Assembly: GCA_022818135.1 (NCBI GenBank)
Contig: JAFMSR010000003.1
Location: 30,763,962-30,827,961, forward strand
Length of the DNA: 64,000 bases
Reading direction: 5' to 3'
DNA from: Saxidomus purpurata
Taxonomy: Eukaryota; Mollusca; Bivalvia; Venerida; Veneridae
Under the pieces are notes generated by a model. The model was not told the origin of the DNA, did no database searches, and worked only from the letters and a program-made list of their open reading frames with translations. Of the stretch, positions 13,701-24,776 are shown one piece after another (within the stretch, counting starts at the first letter, position 1; the number at the start of each line of letters is the position of its first letter). Position numbers and translations under genes: made by a program.

Positions 13701-16700
13701 CATTCAAATCTGGCATTCTGGATCACATTACTAAATCCCTATCATATTTTGCACAGACAGAACACAGTATTTCATTAGTTACCATAAAATAAAACATATT
13801 CTTTGCTCCTTCTATGAAAGGATTTGTAAACTTGGTACGGAACATAGTAGGTTTGATAGGTATGAAGTGTATGGGCCTTTTGTGTGTTCTACGCAATTTC
13901 TGTGTAACAAAAGTACATCCCCTAGCATGATGTCAATCTTTTACATATTCCCTCAATTCTAGGTTCATGCCTCCAGATGATCCACTCGGTAGAAGTGGCC
14001 CCACACTTGACAACTTCCTGATGAAAGAACCCGCAGAACCTGAACCATTACCACCCCCATGTCCATATGGTAGCAAAAAATGTACATATGGTAACAAGTG
14101 TAAATACTACCATCCCGAACGGAGGACCCAACCGCACAAGTCTGTCACAGAGAAACTAGCAGAGCAGGCCAAACAACGCATGCTGGAAATGCGTCGAGAA
14201 AATTCTCAGCCTGCAGGTGAGCAGTTAATTATGTCATACTGGCATTAAGCAGTTGTTGATTTGTAATTCATTGATGCATTAATATCTTCGATGTTGCTTT
14301 GAAATGTAGAATTAATATTGAACAAGTCACTCAGTGCCAACTAGCTCATAAAAAATCTTTCTTTTTTTTTTAACAGTTTAAACCAATTCTACAGAAAACT
14401 GTTTTAGCTCACCTGGAACACAGTACCAGGGTGAGCTATTAGGATCGCATTCCATCCAGTATCCGTCCTTCTGTCTATCTGTCCGTCTGTCCGGCATTTC
14501 CTTCAAACGATATCTCCTCTGAAACCACTGGGCCAAAGTTGATGAAATTTTGTAGGGATGTTCATTGCATGAAGCTTTATCAAAGTTGTTCAAAGAATTC
14601 CATTCCATGCCAAACTCTGGTTGCTATAAATTGTTCAAATTATGACCCCCGAGTCAAAATTGACCCTGCCAGTGGGTCACTTGGTTTTACATACATGTAG
14701 GCTTATATAGGAAAAACTTTAAAAATCTTCTTCTCTTTAACCACAAGGCCTAGAGATTAGATATTTAGTATGTAGAAATGCCTAGTGGACCTCTACTAAG
14801 ATTGCTAAAATCATGACCCCCATGTCAAAATTAACCCTCCCCAGTAGTGGGGGAGGTCCCTGGTTTTCATATAGACTTCTATAGGGAAAACTTTTAACAA
14901 CCACAAGGCTGACAGGCAGAGAATAGATATTTGGAATGTTACTTAGCATTGTGTTGTGGACCTCTACGAATTATTTCAGAATTATGACCCCTTGTATTAT
15001 AGCCAAGATAGTATGGTGAGCAATATAGGGCCATAATGGCCCTCTTGTTTAAAGATACTTCTTGTTATATGAATCTATTAACGTATCGGACAATAGCTTT
15101 TATGCTCACCTGGCTACGCCAGGGTGAGCTTTTCTGATTGATGATTGTCCGTTGTCCGTCGTCTGTCAACATTTTGATTCAAATGACATCTCCTCTGAAA
15201 CCACTAGGCCAATGTTGATAAAACTATGTAGGAATGTTCCTTGCATGAAGCTCTACCAAAATTGTTCAAAGAATTCCATTCCATGCTGAACTCTGGTTGG
15301 TATGGCAACAAATAGGAAAAACTTTAAGAATCTTCTTCTCTGAAACTGCAAGGCCTAATGCTTAGATGTTTGGCATGTAGCATTGTCTAGTGGACCTCTA
15401 CCAAGATTGTTAAAATTATGACCCCTGGGTCAAAATTTACCCCGCGGGGGTGGTCACTTAGTTTTGCAAAGGCTTATATAGGAAAATCTTTAAAAATCTT
15501 CTTCTATGAAACCACAAGGCCTAGAGCTTACATATTTGGCATGTAGCATTGTCTAGTGGACCTCTACCAAGATTGTTCAAATCATGACCCCCAGGTCAAA
15601 ATTGACCCCGTAGGGGTGGCCACTTAGTTTTGCATAGGCTTATATAGGAAAAACTTTAGATATCTTCTTCTCTGAAACCACAAGGTCTAGAGCTTACATA
15701 TCTGGCATGTAGCATTGGCTAGTGGACCTCTACCAAGATTGTTGAAATTATGACCCCGGATTAAAATTGACCCCGCAGGGGGGTCACTTAGTTTTGCATA
15801 GGCTTATATAGGAAAAACTTTAAAAATCTTCTTCTCTGAAACCACAAGGCCTAGAGCTTAGATATTTGGCATGTAGCATTGGCTAGTGGACCTCTACCAA
15901 GATTGTTGAAATTATGACCCCGGGATTAAAATTGACCCCGCACAGGGGGATACTTAGTTTTACATAGGCTCATATAGGAAAAGCTTTAAAAATCTTCTTC
16001 TCTGAAACCACAAGGCCTAGAGCTTAGATATTTGGCATGTAGCATTGCCTAGTAGACCTCTTCAAAGTTTGTTCAAATTATGACCCTTGGGTCAAAATTG
16101 ACCTTGCCAGGAGTGGGGATCACTTGTTTTACAAAGACGTATATAGGAAAACCTATTTGGTATATAACATTATCTAGTGATCTTCCACCAGGCAAGTGGA
16201 CTTGTACCAAGGTGAGCGATATAGGGCCATCTTGGCCCTCTTGTTTAAGTGTGCATTACGTTTTGTGTTCGAATAATTTTCCACTTTCGTTTTTCACATA
16301 TTTTTATCAATAAAATTGATAAGTTCCATATTACGAACAAAGATACAGGTTGGAATAAGACAAAAAATATATAAAGAAAGAAAAATACAAACCATTGAGG
16401 CATAAATGTTAAGAAAACACGATTAAAATTGATACCTTTTTAGCAATTTTCCTCAGTCAGTTCCTTCCAATATGGACAACTAGAGGAAGCTGGTCTTTCT
16501 CAATTCGGATAACCATGGATAATTTCCCTTGAATGCAAACATCTTGCAAAAAATATCTTATGGCCCGCAATAACTGGGTAATTTGTGTAGGAAAACACAA
16601 GTTTCCAATCCATGTATTTATAGGTCATTGCCATTCATTGGCCGTTTGTCAGAATGTTTGTCTTGGTGAACTCTAGTTTGAGTTTGAAACTGGGTCAGGT

Positions 16701-18595
16701 GGCATGAAAAACTAGGTCACCAGATCAGATAATAAAAAAACATGTTCTTGTAGCTACTGTAATGAACAGTGTACATTTTTTCAAGCAGATTTAAATGTGT
16801 CCTCTTCTGACCAGGGTCATTCATGACCTTTGACCTGTCTTTTGGAGTAATGGTACTCATGTGAACGATATACGTATAGAGTAACCTTTGTTACTATGAA
16901 AGAATATTGTGCCATTTGATATTCAGATCGTTGTTGTTATTTTCAGATGGAAAAAAGAAATTGACTCGCACAAAGACCCCACTCCGACGAACACAGTCTG
17001 GTAACCCAGAAGAAATTAGGAAAAAAGAGATGGCTGAAGAAGTTTCAGGGAGTAGTAAGGAGGGTAAATTGGATGACTACAACCAGAAACTATCTGAAAG
17101 TCTAATAAAAATGGAACTAGTTAGAGCTATGAGTGAGTCTGGTTGTGTTAGAGGCATTTCACCAATGAATCAAGATAGAAGAGATTTTTCACCAAGATCA
17201 AAACTAGGCGATCAGCCTGATAGGTCTAGTCCGCGATTATCTGAGCTAAGACAAAAAGGCCGCAGTTCACCAAGAGGAAATTCACCTGTAAATCTTGTTG
17301 TCCCTGGTCACTCTGAGCAACAAGATGACAGTGAAAAATTTCTTAGCGGCCATTTGCTTTTAGCCAAGAAACTGTCTGATGAAGCTAGTGAAACTGATAA
17401 AATCAAAAAGAAATCAAAAGTCAAAGGTGAAGATGGTCTAGGAAGTTCAAACACTAATTCACCTCTAGCATTCGCTAACACTGAACATCAAAAACCAGAT
17501 CTGGTTAGAAAACAGCCTCTGTCTCGAGGAAATGATAAGCAGAAATTGTCTCGTCAGTTGTCATTACAAGGTGGCGAGGATCCTAGATTAGGTCGTGTCC
17601 AGCTACATGCACAGTTATCATATGACCCAAGACATGTAAGGAAAGAACAACAGTTTACCACAGCTCCTGTTAATTCTGAAGAAAGGCAGAAAATGTTACA
17701 AGATTTCATGCATGTTCAGCGCCAGGACATGAGGAGCCATGTAACGCCAGAGAGGAGTTTATATGGCATTAATAAAAAACAGCATAGGCCTTTGGCTCAA
17801 GAATTTACCAGAAGTCATGCAGTTCTAGGAAGGATGCAGAGTGCTCCAGATCAGTGTTTACAGACCTGTCCCTCACCAAGACGGCCACCTGCCATGACTA
17901 GGCAAAACAGTTCATCAGATACGCAGTTAAACAAACTTTTGTATTTTGATAACGATATTCAAGTTGATGGCATGTTGGCAAGGGGCCCGTCTGATAATTT
18001 ACCTATGAAAGACACTACAGGTTCGGTGACATTCCAGATTGGGGGGCCAGGAAATATGAACATGCCACAATATCGGCCAATGACTTCTACCAGTCACTGC
18101 TACTCTCCCGTCAGTCCCATTGATTACAGGTATCAGCAGTCTATATCCCCAGACTACCAGCATCATGGCTCGCAGTTTCTTTCATCAAATCAAATGATGT
18201 CTCCACACCAGCAGAATTTCAGTCAAATTCAAACACCATTTCATTATTCACCAATGAATATACCATATCTAGACCAATCAAACATGTGGGCTGCTCAAAA
18301 TCAAGTTCAGCAGAATGTTTCAAATTACCCTCAGCAGTTTGTAGCCAGAAGTCTGTCTCCCCATACTACAGCTAATCCTGATGTAAACTTAACGCCCACC
18401 ACTTCTTCAAGCAGTCAGGGACACATGCAGCCTGTACCAGTAGAAATGCCTATTTTGCCAAACAATCCAAGATTCAAGCTGTACAGGGATTTATGTAATT
18501 TGTTTCCGGAGGAAGCTGTCCGCATGGTCATGAATCAACACCCAGAGGAAGATAACCCAAAACAGCTTTGTGCTTATATTATCAGCTGTACTTGA
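1611..18595 (+). CDS. ZC3H12-like: Regnase/ZC3H12-like endoribonuclease with KH-like N-terminus (six coding exons)
   Basis: Joined exons 1611-1796, 9786-10495, 11947-12086, 12588-12822, 13963-14216 and 16947-18595 give about 1057 residues, with all GT-AG junctions in phase. Order: two KH-like modules without GxxG loops (about 8-62 and 85-150), an acidic linker, a UBA-like segment (about 201-245) matching the Regnase N-terminal domain, the NYN/PIN domain (about 288-424), a CCCH finger (C457, C464, C470, H474), a Ser/Pro/Gln-rich disordered region, and a C-terminal helical domain (about 1015-1057). The NYN aspartates D292, D376, D377 and D395 have the same spacing as D141/D225/D226/D244 of mammalian Regnase-1. 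Family members are cytoplasmic RNases that cleave stem-loops in 3' UTRs of immune mRNAs, so an RNA-decay role in immunity is inferred. The N-terminal KH-like region is unusual for ZC3H12 proteins. Confidence 0.93.
2515..3290 (+). mobile_element. tandem-core (pearl-like) element, family A, intron 1
   Basis: Begins with GGTGAGCTTTTCTAATTGATG and ends with GGTGAGCGATATAGGGCCAA. The interior repeats a unit marked by GCCTAGAGCTTAGATA, GGCATGTAGCATT, GACCTCTACCAAGATTGTTC and TATGACCCC. The same family recurs at 14405, 15105, 30715 and 41095. There is no coding capacity. Confidence 0.75.
3395..4560 (+). mobile_element. diverged copy of the nested TIR element of 56672-57854
   Basis: Aligns by eye over about 1 kb with 56672-57650: shared blocks include CGGCAGTTTGTATAAAA (here GGGGCAGTTTGTATAAAA), GCACTTCGC, ACATTTGTATAGC, AAAAGAAGT and ATTCACACCTACC, all in the same order. 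CpG positions of the other copy are often TpG or CpA here, so this copy looks older. The terminal inverted repeats are not preserved. Confidence 0.65.
5222..5935 (+). repeat. left arm of a long inverted repeat
   Basis: Starts TCACAGTGTCCTAGCATACA and matches the reverse complement of 8275-9077 over most of its length with scattered differences (for example GCCGAAACGGAAGTTGCTGA and GGCCTGTTCAAGACGATT on both arms). It lies in intron 1 of the nuclease gene. About 2.3 kb of unrecognised DNA separates the arms. Confidence 0.85.
8275..9077 (-). repeat. right arm of the long inverted repeat
   Basis: Reverse-complement partner of 5222-5935, ending ...GCTAGGACACTGTGA. The match includes GATGATCACAATAAAAGTAT and TCAGTGATGGAACAAAACAG. 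The pre-mRNA could fold into a dsRNA stem of roughly 700 bp. Confidence 0.85.
9078..9785 (+). other. end of intron 1, no feature recognised
   Basis: AT-rich DNA. Only the polypyrimidine/AG acceptor before 9786 is interpretable. Confidence 0.5.
9786..10495 (+). CDS. ZC3H12-like: ZC3H12-like exon 2 (KH-like module 2, acidic linker, UBA-like segment, start of NYN)
   Basis: The acceptor is TATTTCAG at 9778-9785 and the donor ATGAG|GTAAG, phase 2. Residues 63-299. It holds the second KH-like module ([14 protein letters not shown] region), an acidic run ([12 protein letters not shown]), the conserved UBA-like LEFAFKLGY segment, and the first nuclease strand [11 protein letters not shown] with catalytic D292. 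An open frame runs back to 9744, but the upstream codons are intronic. Confidence 0.9.
10496..11946 (+). other. intron 2 of the ZC3H12-like gene
   Basis: The stretch 10795-11200 (CCCTACCGACCC, poly-A runs, CCCCCTAGTAGGAGGGGG) looks like repeat remnant. No coding signal is seen. Open frames such as 11222-11416 lack splice or domain support. Confidence 0.5.
11947..12086 (+). CDS. ZC3H12-like: ZC3H12-like exon 3 (NYN core)
   Basis: Acceptor TTTTTCAG, donor AAGAG|GTAACC. Translates as [20 protein letters not shown] and onward to the WRKE segment, diagnostic of the ZC3H12 NYN domain. Confidence 0.95.
12393..12536. mobile_element. small palindromic MITE-like element in intron 3
   Basis: Left arm CAATCAATTCATTTAAATTA plus GGGAATAAGAAATATTATGA is mirrored on the right by TAATATTTCTTATTCCC and TAATTAAATGAATTGATTG. 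The arms are about 45 bp around a short centre. It ends about 50 bp before exon 4. Confidence 0.75.
12588..12822 (+). CDS. ZC3H12-like: ZC3H12-like exon 4 (NYN catalytic half)
   Basis: Acceptor ATATTTCAG, donor GATAG|GTAATA. It contains [17 protein letters not shown] with D376/D377, then [12 protein letters not shown] with D395, and ends in the conserved LLMYSFVND segment. All acidic catalytic positions known for Regnase are kept, so the enzyme is predicted to be active. Confidence 0.95.
13010..13145. repeat. imperfect hairpin in intron 4
   Basis: AAAAGTGATGCACAAATTTGA with TTTTCAC is partly mirrored by GTGAAAATTGCATCACTTT, flanked by GATATGTAATATATC and GAGATATTCAGTATCC. MITE-like; no coding capacity. 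Confidence 0.45.
13612..13731. repeat. inverted repeat / MITE-like hairpin in intron 4
   Basis: ATGTGATCCAGAAGCCAGAT at the left is mirrored by ATCTGGCATTCTGGATCACA at the right, with GGATCATA/TATGATCC pairs inside. A 76-codon frame across it is incidental. Confidence 0.65.
13963..14216 (+). CDS. ZC3H12-like: ZC3H12-like exon 5 (CCCH zinc finger)
   Basis: Acceptor CTCAATTCTAG, donor CTGCAG|GTGAGC. It starts with the conserved [13 protein letters not shown] linker. The finger [18 protein letters not shown] has C-X6-C-X5-C-X3-H spacing; the family norm is C-X5-C-X5-C-X3-H, so one residue is inserted between the first two cysteines. A charged helix follows ([19 protein letters not shown]). Confidence 0.93.
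14405..15055 (+). mobile_element. tandem-core element, family A (copy 2), intron 5
   Basis: Begins AGCTCACCTGGAACACAGTA with CCAGGGTGAGC, has a run of CTGTC/CCGTC tetranucleotide-like sequence near the head, then repeated units, and ends GGTGAGCAATATAGGGCCAT with GGCCCTCTTG. Same family as 2515-3290. Confidence 0.8.
15105..16250 (+). mobile_element. tandem-core element, family A (copy 3), about six units of 164-166 bp
   Basis: Begins CTCACCTGGCTACGCCAGGG and ends GGTGAGCGATATAGGGCCAT. The AAGGCCTAGAGCTTA marker falls at about 15351, 15517, 15683, 15847 and 16013, so the unit is 164-166 bp. It lies next to copy 2 in intron 5. No coding capacity. Confidence 0.85.
16251..16946 (+). other. end of intron 5
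   Basis: Includes a decayed fragment of the family D element at about 16640-16880 (CAGAATGTTTGTCTTGGTGA, ACTAGGTCACCAGATCA). Otherwise unremarkable until the exon 6 acceptor. Confidence 0.4.
16947..18595 (+). CDS. ZC3H12-like: ZC3H12-like exon 6 (disordered region and C-terminal domain)
   Basis: Acceptor TTATTTTCAG. Codes for residues 509-1057 and stops at TGA 18593-18595. It is rich in Ser-Pro, Gln and Arg, with several SPR motifs that are plausible phosphorylation sites (inference). The last 43 residues ([20 protein letters not shown] then QLCAYII) match the C-terminal helical domain shared by ZC3H12 proteins, which resembles the CUE/CoCUN type. Confidence 0.93.
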
Positions 18596-20984
18596 TAATT
18601 GACACATTTATACATTTGCTTCCATATAAGGGAGCAGGGAAAGCGGGTAGGGAAAGGGGATGTCAAGATTTTTTATGTTTCATATGTAAATACAGTCAAA
18701 CCTGTGAATGGAGACCACTGGTTGAGATTCCTATCAAGTGGATGCTAGAATATTATTCTTAAATTGTGGTCATTATACACAGGTGTTTTATTTTATGAAC
18801 TGTCTTCTCCCTGCTGGTCTTTATTATCAGGATAGTCTTTATTTAAAGGGGGGTCTCTTACACAGGATGGCTTTGGTGAAAAGATATTGCCAGATTTCAA
18901 GACTTGATATTTGACAGACATCTTAGTCATTTTGGTTTTCATGTATTATATGAAAGGATAAATGAAGTTTGAAATAGTAACAATTTACTGAAGGTCACAT
19001 ATGTAATTCCCCACATGTTTCTACTTGTGCTGCTTACATGTATTTCTGGTGCAAAGCAATTACTTAATTTGTTGTTGTTGTTCTGTTTTTGTTTGTTTTT
19101 CTACTACATTTTTGTGTATTTAGTGGTATTTTCTCATGAATATACATACAAGTTTTTTTTATCTCAGCTTAAGAATAGTTTGAGCTGCTCTACTCACCCT
19201 GACATCGGTGTCACACCCTAGTTGAAGTTCCATAACTCTTGACTTGTACAGTTATTCTGCTTAAACAGATACTAGAATCAATCTTCACACAAGTAGTTAA
19301 GTCTATAAGAAGGCTCACATGGGCAGGTCCCATATTTCTGTAGGTTTTTTTCTTTTTGGACAAAGATATGCCCTTTTGATAGAATAGTTTGAAGTCCACT
19401 AATAGCAGGCTTTGAATAGTTGAGCAAACTGTTGTATAGACAGAACTTGTCCCAACTTATTATTTTACAATTTGTTTTCAATGATTTTATACTTGGTGAC
19501 AGTTATAATATTCAAGATATATCTATTACATAAAAGCCGTTCAAACAGTTTGGTTTTCGAGGGGAAATTTCTTTTGTGATCTTACAGTTATAAACCTCAT
19601 ACAGTAGAATAGGTGTATAAATAATTGCAGTAGAAATAGAATTTTAAGAGAAGGAAGAAAAAAATTTCATTTCAATTTTTGTAAAGGTATATTGTATGTG
19701 GCTATAGTAATTCTATATTTCTGAATCGTGGCAACCATCACTTGCCAAAGAACCAGACTGTTTGTTACATGGCTGTAGTATTGTTCTGTAGTGAAGTATC
19801 AACAAGTATTATGTATCTTGTTTCCTGCTTTATAGATAGTTTGATAGTGCGTTGATGCAGATGTTTGTTGATATAAAGACAAACACATTTCCAGGTTTTA
19901 ATGAGGAGGTGCGTTATAACTGAAAAAGCGTTGCTCGAGAACATTATAGTAGTGGGAAGTTGCTGTTGTTGTTCATCAACAAATTTTTACAATATTTTGT
20001 AAGTTTTTGTTAACATAATGTCATACAGATATAACTGAAAAAGCGTTGCTCGAGAACATTATTGTAGTGGGAAGTTGCTGTTGTTGTTCATTAACAAATT
20101 TTAACAATATTTTGTAAGTTTTTGTTAACATAATGTCATACAGATATCGCAGGCTAGGTTTAAATGACACTACAAGTTTGTCAAAGATTAGATAAAATAA
20201 CACCATTAGTTTTGTCAAAGGTTAGGTAAAATAAGTTAGTCAAAGTTTAAGTAGTATGACATTATAAGTTAAGTTTGAGATCTTTGATTGAAAGTTGAGG
20301 TAAAGGTTTGTCTGTGACTGTATACTGATTGTGCTTTAAAGAAGAAGTTTTGTTCGGGAATAACGGCTCAAATATTTTCAAGTTTGTAACACTGTAATAA
20401 CTGTTCCTTTTTAGTGGCCAGTGCATGATGTGCTCAACGTTGGTCAAAAACATACATTACTTAACTTCATTGCATTTTTTATAATCACCATTTTATTTCA
20501 TGTTTTTATGTCTGTTGTCTAAAGTGTTGGTTATGGGAAGCTTATAGAGTACATGCTTTTGAATGCTTGTTTGTACTTTTTCAAGAACCAGCATGAAAGC
20601 ATTTTGTTAATTCTCAAAAAACTGACACAGTAGAAGCATCTGAATTTTTTAAACATTTTTATCACATTAGCTGATGTAACAAAAGGCTTACACCAACAGT
20701 TCCTGTTCTCAAACAGGACAATGTAAGGTTGGAACAGTATCGGAATCCTATATGTGTATCACATGACATCCTGTTGATTTGAATGACATTCTGTTGATTT
20801 GCATTTACACATGAGAACAAAGTGCTAAGGAAGGATCTATTGTGATCAGCATTTGTTTGACACTTCTCCAACATTCCCTTGAAAACTAATATAATAAAAG
20901 AACCTTGGTGAGAATGTTTGTTCCTATAATATAAAAGGTGTGCAATATTTGGGTCATCTAGGGTCAAAACTAAATCACTCAATC
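18596..20984 (+). other. probable start of a long 3' UTR of the ZC3H12-like gene
   Basis: No gene recognised. No strong AATAAA lies close to the stop codon, so the transcript probably runs on for several kilobases. Candidate signals lie much further down (for example AATAAA near 24776 and 25452). The 3' end cannot be placed from sequence alone. Confidence 0.35.
19916..20145 (+). repeat. 115-bp tandem duplication, two copies
   Basis: Copy 1 is 19916-20030 and copy 2 is 20031-20145. Each begins ATAACTGAAAAAGCGTTGCT and ends AATGTCATACAGAT. They differ at about three positions, so the duplication is recent. It lies in the presumed 3' UTR of the nuclease gene. Confidence 0.93.
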
Positions 20985-21355
20985 ATAACCAATAGTAGTC
21001 AGAATGTTTCTTTTGTTTTAGATTAAACATGATTGGTCTCACAGTTGTGGGGATCTAGGTTTTCAGGATAAATCAAAGAAACAAAAAATTGTGCACTAGA
21101 GATTAGATTTTTCATGAAATTTGATTTTAATGTTTGTCTTGATGAAATAAAGGTCAAATTTAAAACTTAGTCACCTGTGTCCAAAAACACGGTCAGATTA
21201 TAGATAAACATTGTAATCACTATGCAGTGAACATTGTCTACCAATTTATCATTAAAACAACATTAATTTTGAATCATGCATGTTTTATGATAGGTTGTGG
21301 ATGTTCTCAGATTACTCAGGTGAGGCATGTAGGACCATGTTAGCCCTCTTGTTGG
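20985..21355 (+). mobile_element. tandem-core element, family D fragment
   Basis: Shares GTTTGTCTTGATGAAAT, ACTTAGTCACCTGTG and a terminal CAGGTGAGGCATGTAGGACC with GCCCTCTTGTT with the reverse complement of the 36525 family. Confidence 0.55.
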
Positions 21356-22919
21356 ATAGTATCATATTTGCCCTGAATACTAAGCAACCAATATATTTGT
21401 TCCAGGTGAGATGATGAGGTAATGCCGGCTTTTCAGGTTTAAGTGTTACATGTATATTCCTTTTGGAAAGACATTATCATGGGGATATTTATCACCTTCA
21501 ATAATATTTGAAGTTTTGACCATTTTATCAACACTATGCCACATAACAAACCTCTTCGTGCCATTCATATTGGTACATGTTCAACTGGAAAACAACCGTG
21601 TTGTTTTTTAAAGGGGAGACAACTATGTTGTTTTTGTACATCACCAGTGAGGTGATTAAAATATGGTACCTCAATTATTCTGAGGCTTTAAGTCGTGTTC
21701 TTAGTCTGTCTTCAAAATTAGAAGTAAGTTTAAGAAATAGGATTCATTTCTTATGTTACGGTGAAGTTATGAATGTGAATGCAAGTAGTTGGGGTGGCAG
21801 CAGGGGATAATGGCACGAGTAAAAGATGTCTTACCATTAAGATGGTAAACTGAATTTGTTAAGCCATGACTTGATATGAAACATCAAAATGTAACTAATA
21901 CTTGTATTTTCATTCTGAACTTTTTGAAAGTGATAAATCCAAGCTTTAGCTGGTAAGATCCAAGATTTAGGTAAAATCAAAGTTTTAGGAGAGAAATGTA
22001 AACTTACAGATTTTAACCAAACTTTATTATTGCATTACTATGTTGTATATTTACACTTGGGCGGATTATTATGGAAATGTAAAACCTGTGTTGGATCAAA
22101 AGCCAGATCTAAACCCGCCAGGGGTAACTTCTAATTTTGAAGACAACAACTTGTCACTAATACAGTATATCATGTCACAGACTAACATATGACCAGTTGT
22201 TTTTACATTGAATAAGTTAGAAATATTGGGAACATATTTGAATTGAATGCAAATTTTATTCTACACAATGAAGTAAAAGGTGACCTGACATTTTGCTTGA
22301 AAACAAAACTAAGCCAAGTTTTTAACGTGTATATTTATGGATAGTACATTTGTAGTTTGATGCGCAAATGCTTTAGTGATTAAAGACCTTTTTCAAGAAA
22401 CTGCATTTGGATGCATTCTTACAAATGGTTAATATTTTTGATGGTAGTAAGACTTAACTGTACCCAAATAATAGCAGACTTGCAATATTTATAAATTTAG
22501 TCTTTGTTAAAACAACCTATTATATGGTAAATGTTAGATTTTCACTGTATCTAATCATGTCAGTGTTAAACTTACTAACAAATATTTCACAGTGTTGAAT
22601 ATTGTACTTGCTCAGTTATATACATCCGTTTTGCACATCCTGTGTATTATATTGTATGGATATGATTGTATGTAAATGAATGTATTTTTCACTTCGTGAC
22701 ACTCTTAATATTGTTTGTAATATGTGTTGTATGAATATGTAGGAATGTAAAAAGTCTATTTTTGCTTTGTATACCTGTTGACCGTACAACAAAACTTTTG
22801 GTATAACCCAGAAATTCAGATGTTGTCACCTGTAAATTAGATAGTGAAATTACCAAATTATGGTCAAATACATTCTGAATTTATTCGTAAAAAGTTCAGT
22901 GAAAATTGACCAATTACAT

Positions 22920-24030
22920 TTTTATGCCCCCTTCAAAGAAGCAGAGGTATATTGCTTTATATCGTATACCTATCATTAATGCTTAATCCTGATTGGTCGA
23001 TAGGGCTCACGTGTCTTGTCTGCAAAAGTTTGTGTAGACCTGGAAAATGATGTGTAGACCCGTACAGATTTTAAGACGTTATTTCTTTTATATTTTCGCA
23101 TAATTTCCACTACTCTTTATTAGGTATAAGATATAATAATTTTAGACTAGCGTTTTGGTCAATACATAGTTTTGAGGACCTGTGAAAAAACTTCTAACCG
23201 GTCGGCAAAACTATGTATACCTCAAAATTAGTCTATAATTGTATAGCACATGTTTGTCGGTCGGTCTGTCGGTAGAGAATGGTTTCCGGACAATAAGTTA
23301 AAAATGCTTTGGCCTACAATCTTCATACTTGGTTTGCAGGAAGACATCATGAGTAGATAGATTATTAAGTCAAAGGTCAAGGTCACAGTGACCCGGAATA
23401 GTCAAACGGTTTCTGTAGGATAACTCGAGAATGAATGGGCCTAGCATCTTGAAACTTGGTGTGGAGGTTAGTCATGACCAGCAGATGACTCTTATAGATT
23501 TTGAGGTCAGTAGGTCAAAGGTCCAGGTTACAGTGACCCAGGATTGTAGAATGGCTTTTGGACGATAAATCAAGAATGCGTTGGCTTAGCATCTTGAAAC
23601 TTAGTGTGGAGGTTGTTCATGACCAGCACATGACCCCTTTTGATTCTGAGGTCAGTACATCTCAGGCCAAGGTTACAGTGACCGGGAATAGAAAAATGGT
23701 TTCCGGATGATTACTTGAGAATGCATCAGTATAGCATTTTGTAACTTAGTGTGGAGGTTGGTCATGACCAGCAGACAACCTCTATTGATTTTGAAGTCAG
23801 TAGGTCAAAGGTCAAAGCCACCCAGACTTTCTCCTTTTTTTCTTATTGTCCACATCAATTTTTTTCAGGCTAAATTATACATTTTTTTCAGGCCACTAAC
23901 TTTTTGTAAGGCCAAAATTGTTCTTTTTAAGGCCAATTTTTTTTTTCCAGACCACATGTATTTCTTTTTCCACATTACTTATTGCATCAAAGGGGGCATA
24001 CATGTTTTACAAATAGCTCTTGTTTAATAC
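22920..24030 (+). mobile_element. tandem-core element, family E
   Basis: Bounded by TTTATGCCCCCTTCAAAGAA at the left and CAAAGGGGGCATACATG at the right. After a GTCGGTCGGTCTGTCGGT microsatellite come units starting GGTTTCCGGACAATAA at about 23281, 23409, 23554 and 23699 (128-145 bp). Units carry TCAAAGGTCAAGGTCACAGT. Confidence 0.75.
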
Positions 24031-24109
24031 TGATATGTTGTTGTTGTTTGGGTATTGATCACCTACAGTGGTGTTTGTTTTTTTATCTTTTGGTGGTAGG
24101 GATATGCTT

Positions 24110-24245
24110 TTTGCACCAAGACTAAGATGTATTAAGTAATTAAATATAAGACTAAGATATATTAAGTAATTAAATTATAAGACTAAATATTAAGTAATTA
24201 AAAAAAATTAGACTTCAAGATTTAAGTAATTAAATTATTTTAGTC
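24110..24245 (+). repeat. short AT-rich tandem repeat
   Basis: Three to four degenerate copies of a roughly 30-bp unit built on AAGACTAAGATATATTAAGT with AATTAAA. Confidence 0.7.
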
Positions 24246-24776
24246 TCAAAACTTCATGTTATTTTGATATTTTTTGTGAAAGAAAGAGGTTATTTTAATA
24301 GCTACAGTTCAATTGTAGTTAATGACTAAAAAATAACCATGCAGTCTTGTGCCATAAGTTAACAAACACTTTCAAAAGAAACAGGCAGTATTGCAGTAAA
24401 GACATTTTTGTACTTTGATCTTGCCAATTTGTTTGTAAAAACAGCTCAGACTTTAAGAAGTACAAGAGATTTATTTCCATGCTACATGCAGATAAATTTT
24501 GACAATAATCACTTCCAAGAAATGACAATATTTGGTTCTTCACTGTTTCGAATGTAAATTGAACATTCACAGCTGTATACTACTCAGAATAAGACACCTT
24601 TGAGACTTTGGGCTCTTTCTTGATAAGACATTTTATATAGAATCTTGAAACATTTGATCTTTTTCTAAACATTAATTTACATCTAACAGCTTATCAAAAA
24701 TTTACTAAACACGGTAAGTCTCTGTTAGAATTTGTTTATAATGAAATAAGATTGATTTCTGTAACCTATATTGTAA

